DNA from: Ekhidna sp.
Lineage (GTDB): Bacteria > Bacteroidota > Bacteroidia > Cytophagales > Cyclobacteriaceae
Length of the DNA stretch: 9,760 nt
Direction of reading: 5' to 3'
Assembly (NCBI GenBank): GCA_028821635.1
Contig: JAPPDO010000423.1
Location: forward strand, 1 to 9,760
In this document: in pieces, positions 4,663-9,760 of the stretch
Numbering within the stretch: the first letter of the stretch is position 1
Layout of the letters: each line of letters starts with the position of its first letter
The notes under the pieces: generated by a model
Seen by the model: only the letters and a program-made list of their open reading frames with translations
Told to the model about the DNA's origin: nothing
Database searches by the model: none
Translations under genes and position numbers: made by a program

Positions 4663-5439
4663 ATGCCTCTCCTTCATCTTATTTCGTGGAATGTAAACGG
4701 CATTCGTGCCATCGTGAAGAAGGACTTTATTAAAGATGTAAAAGAGCTAAATCCTGATATTCTTTGCCTGCAAGAGACTAAAGGTCAGCCTGAAGATGTG
4801 AAAAAAGCCCTGCAGGTACTTTCCGGTTACCAGATGGCTGTAAATTCATCAAAAGTAAAAAAAGGATATTCGGGTACTGCCATCTTATCAAAAGAGAAGC
4901 CACTGGAGATTTTTTATGACATAGGAATAGAAGAATACGACCAGGAAGGCAGGGTCATAGCAGCAGCGTTTGAGCGTTTCTTTCTGGTAACAGTCTACAC
5001 TCCGAACTCGGGAGAGGGAATGAAGCGGCTGGGCTACCGTGAAAATTGGGATCGGGCATTCAAAGCCTATATTTTAAATCTGGAAAAGAAGAAACCTGTA
5101 GTTATCTGTGGAGATTTGAACGTAGCACATACCGAAATTGACATTGCAAGGTCTAAAGAAAATTACAACAAAACGTCCGGCTATACGCAGGTAGAAATAG
5201 ACGGGCTGGAGGCGTTGCTCAGTGAAGGATATATGGATACGTTCAGATCGCAGTTTCCCGAAAAGGTAAAATACTCCTGGTGGAATTATAAATATCGGGC
5301 GAGAGATCGAAACGTAGGGTGGAGGATCGACTATTTTCTAGCCAGTGAAAAACTCAGAGATCAACTCCGGGAAGCCTTAATTTACAATGAATATTTTGGA
5401 TCTGATCATTGTCCGGTTGGATTAAAACTCAACATTTAA
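4663..5439 (+). CDS. xth: Exodeoxyribonuclease III (AP endonuclease)
   Basis: A 258-residue Mg2+-dependent nuclease of the exonuclease III / endonuclease-exonuclease-phosphatase family. It incises abasic sites in base-excision repair and has 3'-5' exonuclease and 3'-phosphatase activity. The catalytic set is complete: Asn10 in SWNVNGIR, Glu38 in LQETK, Tyr112 in VYTPNS, Asp151 and Asn153 in GDLNVAH, Asp223 in WRIDYFL, and Asp248-His249 in SDHCPV at the very C-terminus. Length is normal for bacterial XthA/ExoA. ATG at 4663 gives the expected short N-terminus before the first strand. It is the first gene of a plus-strand run, with gcvT starting 3 nt after its stop. Confidence 0.93.
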   Translation: MPLLHLISWNVNGIRAIVKKDFIKDVKELNPDILCLQETKGQPEDVKKALQVLSGYQMAVNSSKVKKGYSGTAILSKEKPLEIFYDIGIEEYDQEGRVIAAAFERFFLVTVYTPNSGEGMKRLGYRENWDRAFKAYILNLEKKKPVVICGDLNVAHTEIDIARSKENYNKTSGYTQVEIDGLEALLSEGYMDTFRSQFPEKVKYSWWNYKYRARDRNVGWRIDYFLASEKLRDQLREALIYNEYFGSDHCPVGLKLNI

Positions 5440-5442
5440 TTC

Positions 5443-6525
5443 ATGGAAATAAAACAAGTACCCCTCAATGATTTGCACGAACAGCTTGGTGCGAAGATGA
5501 CTCCTTTTGCAGGTTTTAATATGCCTGTCAGATACTCTTCAGATAAAGAAGAACACCTCACAGTGAGAGAACGTGTTGGTGTATTTGATGTCTCTCACAT
5601 GGGGGAATTTATGATCAGGGGGCCGCATGCTCTGGACTTAATCCAGTGGATATCCAGTAATGATGCTTCAAAGCTGCTAAATGGACAGGCACAGTATGCC
5701 TGCATGCCAAATGACAATGGAGGGATTGTAGATGACCTTATCGTCTATCGGTTCACAGAGGATAAGTACCTGCTGGTCGTGAACGCCTCCAATATAGCGA
5801 AAGACTGGAACTGGATAAAAAGTCAAAATAAATGGGATGCTGCGATGGAAGATGTCTCAGATCAATTAGTGCTTTTGGCCGTGCAGGGGCCTAAAGCAAT
5901 TCATACTTTACAGAAGCTGACCAAAGTAGATTTATCAACCATTAAATTCTATCACTTTAAAACCGGAGTACTTGCAGGAGTGGAGATGGTGATCTCAGCA
6001 ACAGGGTATACAGGATCAGGAGGATTTGAACTCTATATCACAAAAGAAGATGCTCTCCATGTTTGGAATAAAATATTTGAAGCCGGAGAGGCGTTTGACA
6101 TCAAACCTATCGGGCTTGGTGCCAGAGATACACTAAGGCTGGAAAAGGGATATTGTCTTTACGGAAATGATATATCTGACACTACCTCGCCCATTGAAGC
6201 AGGACTCGGCTGGGTCACCAAGTTTACCAAAGATTTTGTGAATGCCGAAAGGTTAAAAAGTCAGAAAGAAAAGGGAACGGAGAGAACGCTTATCGGCTTC
6301 GAGGTCGTGGAGAAGGGTGTTCCCCGCCGAGGGTATGACTTAGTCAATGCGGGTGGCGGCAAAATTGGTGAGGTGACCTCCGGGACGATGGCCCCCTCCT
6401 TAAATAAGGGTATTGGCATGGGGTATGTCATAAAAGATTACAGTCTTCCTGAAAGTGAAATATTTGTGCAGGTGAGGGGTAAAAATATCAAAGCACAAGT
6501 AGTAAAACTTCCATTTCTACAGTGA
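5443..6525 (+). CDS. gcvT: Aminomethyltransferase, glycine cleavage T-protein
   Basis: A 360-residue T-protein of the glycine cleavage system. It moves the methylene group from the aminomethyl-lipoyl arm of H-protein to tetrahydrofolate, releasing ammonia and forming 5,10-methylene-tetrahydrofolate in the cytoplasm. Family hallmarks are present in order: [20 protein letters not shown] (46-55), the GGIVDDL loop with the likely catalytic Asp97, [22 protein letters not shown], and the C-terminal barrel [12 protein letters not shown]. Length matches the family. No other glycine cleavage gene is near it, as is common where gcvT stands alone. It starts 3 nt after xth and its TGA overlaps the GTG of the next gene, so it is probably co-transcribed and translationally coupled downstream. 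Confidence 0.95.
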   Translation: MEIKQVPLNDLHEQLGAKMTPFAGFNMPVRYSSDKEEHLTVRERVGVFDVSHMGEFMIRGPHALDLIQWISSNDASKLLNGQAQYACMPNDNGGIVDDLIVYRFTEDKYLLVVNASNIAKDWNWIKSQNKWDAAMEDVSDQLVLLAVQGPKAIHTLQKLTKVDLSTIKFYHFKTGVLAGVEMVISATGYTGSGGFELYITKEDALHVWNKIFEAGEAFDIKPIGLGARDTLRLEKGYCLYGNDISDTTSPIEAGLGWVTKFTKDFVNAERLKSQKEKGTERTLIGFEVVEKGVPRRGYDLVNAGGGKIGEVTSGTMAPSLNKGIGMGYVIKDYSLPESEIFVQVRGKNIKAQVVKLPFLQ

Positions 6526-7223
6526 AAACAATAGAAGTCTGCCTGACCCCTGAACTCATTCATCAACATGACCTTAAAGGGAAGGTTATAGTAGTCGCTG
6601 ACATTTTCAGAGCTACTTCCTGCATTGTAACCGGCTTAGCTGCCGGCGTTAAATCCATTCGCCCTGTCGGAGAAATTGAGGAGGTTAAAGCACTGGCTCG
6701 TCAAGGCTATATCATGGCTGGAGAACGAGGGGGAAAGAAAGTAGACGGCTTTGATATGGGGAACTCGCCCTTTGCATATCAGAATACGGCCATCAAAGCG
6801 AAGAAGGTTGCTATCTCCACCACTAATGGATCAGCGGCAATTTTGAAATCAGTTGAGGCAAGTCAAGTTCTGATTGGTGCATTTCTTAATTTGGAATCTG
6901 TGATGGAGTATTTGATCCAACTGACACAAAGTGTGGTGATTCACTGTGCCGGATGGAGGGGTACACCCAACCTGGAGGACACGTTATTTGCCGGAGCATT
7001 GATGGATGAGGTCATGGAGGAGTTTACTCCGTTGGGTGACTCGGCATCCATCGCTCACCAGTTATACATTTCCACACATGAAAATCTGTCGGGCACCGCT
7101 TTAGGTTCAAGCCATGCCAAGCGACTCATAAACTATGGAATGGAAGAAGATTTAGCATTTTGCATGGAGACAAACAAATATAGCGTAGTGCCAAAGCTGG
7201 TAGGAGAGGAGTTGGTCATTTGA
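6522..7223 (+). CDS. comB: 2-phosphosulfolactate phosphatase family protein (ComB-like)
   Basis: A 233-residue member of the ComB family, known in methanogens for dephosphorylating 2-phosphosulfolactate in coenzyme M synthesis. Family signatures are [10 protein letters not shown] with Asp27 and Arg30, AGERGG with Glu67, the DGFDMGNSP stretch (74-82), ISTTNGS (97-103), and CAGWRGTPN followed by EDTLFAGAL. Bacteroidota are not known to make coenzyme M, so the substrate here is probably something else, such as another phosphorylated sulfo- or hydroxy-acid (inference). The start is GTG at 6522, overlapping the gcvT stop as GTGA; no ATG fits. It converges on the peptidase gene with 7 nt between stops, where a weak ATTTGA/TCAAAT inverted repeat (7218-7223 with 7235-7240) spans both ends. 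Confidence 0.87.
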   Translation: MKTIEVCLTPELIHQHDLKGKVIVVADIFRATSCIVTGLAAGVKSIRPVGEIEEVKALARQGYIMAGERGGKKVDGFDMGNSPFAYQNTAIKAKKVAISTTNGSAAILKSVEASQVLIGAFLNLESVMEYLIQLTQSVVIHCAGWRGTPNLEDTLFAGALMDEVMEEFTPLGDSASIAHQLYISTHENLSGTALGSSHAKRLINYGMEEDLAFCMETNKYSVVPKLVGEELVI

Positions 7224-7230
7224 ATGCCTT

Positions 7231-9354
7231 TTACTCAAATCCTCTTCTCACCAAAATTGCTTCAAACTCCGGCTCTCTGCCCCGAAACGCCACATACATG
7301 TCCATTGCATCTCGGGTGCCTCCCTTAGAGAGAATCTCACTTCGGTAAGCTGCCGCAGTGGCTGTATCAAAAAGCCCGTTTTCTTTGAATGCACCAAAAG
7401 CGTCTGCATCCATTACTTCAGAGTTCAGATAGCTGTAATAACCCGAAGAGTAACCCTCCGGACTGGAAAATGCGTGCTGGAAGTAGCCTGTTCGGTATCG
7501 TGGCACGATCGCATCAATCATTCCGATCTCATCCATAACTGCTTTTTCAAACGCATCAATATCGGCATCTTCCACTAAAGGTTCAGTCAAGGTATGATAA
7601 GCCATATCCAGATAGGAGGCAGCCATGTACTCCACCGTCCCGAATCCTTGATTGAAGGTGCTGGTTTTTTTGATTTTTTCTACTAATTTTGTTGGTATCA
7701 CTTCGCCTGTCTCATAGTGAAATGCGTAAAGAGCCAACATTTCCGGCTCAAACACCCAGTTTTCTATTACCTGAGAAGGAAACTCTACAAAGTCTCTTGG
7801 TGTGGAGGTTCCCGAAATAGACGGGTAAGTGCATTCTGATAACAGTCCGTGCAAAGCATGCCCAAACTCGTGGAAGAGTGTGTTTGCCTCATCCTGAGAC
7901 AGGAGAGAGGGAGTATCTCCCGTTGGCTTAGTGAAATTCCCGACATTAGTAACTATCGGGATGATATTGTTGCCATCCATATTACTCTGATCCCTAAACG
8001 TATTCATCCATGCGCCTCCACGCTTACTGTTTCGGTAAAACCAGTCAGATAGATACACTCCAATTAACTCATTCTTTTCATTTTTAACCGTGTAAGTTCT
8101 CACGTCCGGATGGTACTTTGGAATATTGGTTTGCTCTTCGAAGGTTATCCCAAAAAGTTTGTTTGCCAGGATGAAGGTTCCATTGATCACATTATCGACT
8201 TTTAGGTAAGGACGGATTTCATTCTCATTCAGGTTGTACTGCGCTTTTTTAATCTTTTCCGAATAGTGCCACCAGTCCCATGGCATGATTTCAAAGTCAT
8301 TGCCTTCTTTTTCTGCCATTGCCTGCATCAGGTCACGCTCTTTTGCGGCGGCTTTGATCGCTGCGGGCCATACTTTTCCCAATAGACCATATACCTTCTC
8401 GGGAGTGTTTAGCATACGCTCTTGCAGGATGTAATCTGCCCAAGTCTCATAGCCAAGCAGGTTAGCTTTTTCAAGCCTTCTGTTCACAATCTGACGAACC
8501 AACTCTTTGTTGTCATTCTCATCATCATTATCTCCCCGATAGATGTAGCCTTTTTTCAATCGCTCCCGTAATGCTCGCTGTGTAGAATAAGTGATAAATG
8601 GATACAGACTGGGGCGATGAGTAGTAAAAACATATTGGCCTTCGTATCCCCTGTCTTTGGCCGCAGCCGCTCCGGCAGCCTTCACACTTTCGGGCAGACC
8701 GTCCAGTTGATCCTCTGAAAGAACCATTTCAAAAGCGTTGGTCTCGTTGAGGACGTTTTCACCAAACTTAACCGTCAAGGTAGAAAGATCCTCATTAAGG
8801 CTTCTCATTTTTGCTTTCTCCTCGTCATTTAATGCGGCACCTGCTCGCACAAATCGGGTATGGTAGTTTTCGAGCAGCTTCTTCTGTTCTTCAGTCAGTT
8901 TCAGCGATTCTCGTCCGTCGTAAAGCGACCTGACCCGCTGGTAAAAGTTACCGTTGAGGAAAATATTATCATTATGTGAGGAGAGCTTGGGGCTGATCAC
9001 ACGGGCAATTCCTTTTAGTGAATCATTGGTGTATGCAGAAGTGAGATTGAAGAAAACACCCCCTACTTTGTCTAAGAGCGATCCTGACTTCTCAAAAGCA
9101 GTGATGGTATTTTCAAAAGTTGCCTCCGCTGTGTTGTTAGCGATAGCCTCTACTTCTTCCAATTGCTGCACCATGCCGTCTTCAAAAGCCTGCATGTAAT
9201 GCGCATCTGTAATTTCTTCAAAGGGCGGCACACCGTATGGAGTGTCCCATTCCTGATAGAATGGATTTTCTGCTAACTTCATCTTGGAGGTGTCTGATTG
9301 TGTTTGACAGCCAGCCAGAAATACAATGACTGGTATGTATATCAACTTGTTCAT
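7231..9354 (-). CDS. dcp: M3-family zinc metallopeptidase (peptidyl-dipeptidase Dcp), lipoprotein
   Basis: A 707-residue thimet-oligopeptidase family enzyme that removes dipeptides from or cuts short oligopeptides, probably for peptide nutrition. The zinc site is intact: H495-E-F-G-H499 with Glu524 in FVEFPSQ as third ligand. DWWHYSEK, WMNTFRDQSN and the C-terminal GYYSYLNSE are typical of Dcp. I start it at ATG 9354, not at the longer in-frame ATG at 9396. From 9354 the protein begins with a clean lipoprotein signal (MNKLIYIPVIVFLAGC, Cys16), whereas the longer form would bury it after 14 extra residues. The upstream ATG also lies inside the -7 box, before the likely transcription start. After Cys16 comes QTQSD, suggesting periplasmic or surface anchoring. 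Confidence 0.92.
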   Translation of the reverse strand: MNKLIYIPVIVFLAGCQTQSDTSKMKLAENPFYQEWDTPYGVPPFEEITDAHYMQAFEDGMVQQLEEVEAIANNTAEATFENTITAFEKSGSLLDKVGGVFFNLTSAYTNDSLKGIARVISPKLSSHNDNIFLNGNFYQRVRSLYDGRESLKLTEEQKKLLENYHTRFVRAGAALNDEEKAKMRSLNEDLSTLTVKFGENVLNETNAFEMVLSEDQLDGLPESVKAAGAAAAKDRGYEGQYVFTTHRPSLYPFITYSTQRALRERLKKGYIYRGDNDDENDNKELVRQIVNRRLEKANLLGYETWADYILQERMLNTPEKVYGLLGKVWPAAIKAAAKERDLMQAMAEKEGNDFEIMPWDWWHYSEKIKKAQYNLNENEIRPYLKVDNVINGTFILANKLFGITFEEQTNIPKYHPDVRTYTVKNEKNELIGVYLSDWFYRNSKRGGAWMNTFRDQSNMDGNNIIPIVTNVGNFTKPTGDTPSLLSQDEANTLFHEFGHALHGLLSECTYPSISGTSTPRDFVEFPSQVIENWVFEPEMLALYAFHYETGEVIPTKLVEKIKKTSTFNQGFGTVEYMAASYLDMAYHTLTEPLVEDADIDAFEKAVMDEIGMIDAIVPRYRTGYFQHAFSSPEGYSSGYYSYLNSEVMDADAFGAFKENGLFDTATAAAYRSEILSKGGTRDAMDMYVAFRGREPEFEAILVRRGFE

Positions 9355-9372
9355 GTTTTTAATTTTAGATTG

Positions 9373-9396
9373 ATGCTCAATTAAATTAATGCTCAA
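9373..9396. repeat. 8-bp direct repeat at the peptidase transcription start
   Basis: ATGCTCAA occurs at 9373-9380 and 9389-9396, 16 bp apart, the second copy reaching into the -7 box. It may be a regulator site or chance in AT-rich DNA. Confidence 0.25.
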
Positions 9397-9401
9397 AAGT
9401 A
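9394..9401 (-). promoter_or_regulatory. -7 box of the peptidase gene
   Basis: On the minus strand this reads TACTTTTG, the same octamer as in the sigma factor promoter and an exact TAnnTTTG. Expected transcription start is near 9387, giving a leader of about 33 nt before ATG 9354. No TTG is present 17-23 nt upstream. Confidence 0.5.
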
Positions 9402-9566
9402 ACCATTTTATTCGTACCCACTAATGCTTCCTACACTTAACTTAAAAGATTCTTGCAAACCATCCTGCCATTATTGTTGCCTGATACGAAGTCATTTTCC
9501 TCCGGAACGGGGTTATTTTTTCTCACTGAGCGGTCATTTTTATCCATTCATCAGTTACTGTCATGA

Positions 9567-9607
9567 TAACAACTTTTGGAAAGTTTCAAACTTTCCAAAA
9601 GTTGTTA
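9567..9607. repeat. 41-bp perfect palindromic hairpin
   Basis: TAACAACTTTTGGAAAGTTT (9567-9586) pairs without mismatch with its complement at 9588-9607 around a single central C. It lies 32 nt downstream of the stop of the minus-strand gene at the window end and upstream of the peptidase promoter. There is no T-run on either side, so a classical terminator is unlikely. It could act as an mRNA 3'-end stabiliser, a terminator of unusual type, or a dispersed REP-like repeat. Confidence 0.6.
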
Positions 9608-9639
9608 GTTTGTTGCATAAGCTGCTTTTGCTCACCTGC

Positions 9640-9760
9640 CTACTTTCTGATTACAATCCTACCTGCCTGCTGCCGACCTTCATTGCTTTCAATGATCACG
9701 AAGAAAATCCCCTCGCCCAAGCCCGAAGTATCGTATATGCCATCTTTGGAGGCGGGGTAA
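9640..9760 (-). CDS. 3' end of a gene with a probable type IX secretion sorting domain
   Basis: Only the last 39 residues are in the window; the gene continues beyond the right edge. It ends at TAG 9642-9640. The visible part contains YDTSGLGEGIFFVIIES, then EGRQQAGRIVIRK at the terminus. This fits the end of the type A sorting domain recognised by the type IX secretion system, where a turn plus 'GL-x-x-G-[IV]-[YF]-F' strand is followed by a polar hairpin and a final hydrophobic strand ending in Lys. If so, the protein is exported and its tail removed or replaced at the cell surface. The passenger domain cannot be seen. The plus-strand frame over the same bases is a shadow. Confidence 0.65.
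   Translation of the reverse strand, partial: YPASKDGIYDTSGLGEGIFFVIIESNEGRQQAGRIVIRK

Noticed and set aside
7849..8052. Plus-strand 67-codon ORF
   Set aside because: Antisense to the zinc-site region of the peptidase gene.
8954..9199. Plus-strand 81-codon ORF
   Set aside because: Antisense to the N-terminal part of the peptidase gene.
9442..9495. Minus-strand 17-codon ORF preceded by GGAGG
   Set aside because: The spacer to the ATG is only 3 nt, Bacteroidota rarely rely on such sites, and no family or promoter supports it.
9563..9760. Plus-strand ORF open at the window end
   Set aside because: Starts in the palindrome and lies antisense to the type IX secretion tail, which reads as real protein.
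1..9760. CRISPR array, tRNA, rRNA, transposase or integrase
   Set aside because: No regularly spaced direct repeats, cloverleaf or recognisable recombinase sequence was seen on either strand.

Overview
The window reads as chromosomal DNA of a Bacteroidota bacterium, most likely from the Cytophagia/Cytophagales side. The reasons are a short RpoD-type sigma factor lacking region 1.1, promoter boxes of the Bacteroidota form TTG-N20-TAnnTTTG, A-rich leaders in place of strong Shine-Dalgarno sites, several lipoprotein signals, and a truncated gene at the right end whose product ends like a type IX secretion sorting domain. The genus cannot be told from the sequence alone.

Left part (1-3600) is visibly more AT-rich and looks accessory. 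Positions 1-240 hold a gene tail or non-coding DNA and a plus-strand terminator. Then come two tandem minus-strand paralogues of a small cysteine-containing lipoprotein (320-793 and 1011-1433). Their upstream regions share an inverted repeat with a compensated base-pair change. Three related short units (from 257, 841 and 1481), each with a -7-like box followed by a hairpin or terminator on the plus strand, punctuate this array. Positions 1570-1874 hold two weak small plus-strand ORFs, possibly one decayed gene. Next is a compact minus-strand cassette (3211 to 1871): a 29-residue single-helix peptide, a 255-residue unrecognised protein and a PIN-domain nuclease, joined by a 4-nt gap and an ATGA overlap. 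It is laid out like a toxin-antitoxin or defence unit and is the best candidate in the window for something undescribed. The spacer to the next gene carries a 108-bp segment bounded by 9-bp inverted repeats.

Right part (3611-9760) is core-like. A primary-type sigma factor has a near-consensus promoter preceded by an 11-bp tandem repeat. It is followed by a tightly packed plus-strand run: exonuclease III, glycine cleavage T-protein (3-nt gap) and a ComB-family phosphatase (GTGA overlap). These three are probably co-transcribed although their functions (base-excision repair, one-carbon metabolism, unknown ComB substrate) do not obviously connect. Convergent to them is a long M3-family zinc peptidase, a lipoprotein whose start I move downstream to fit both its signal peptide and its promoter. 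The window closes with a 41-bp perfect palindrome and the 3' end of a minus-strand gene for a putative secreted protein with a type IX secretion tail.

No tRNA, rRNA, CRISPR array, transposase or integrase was recognised. All alignments were done by eye.
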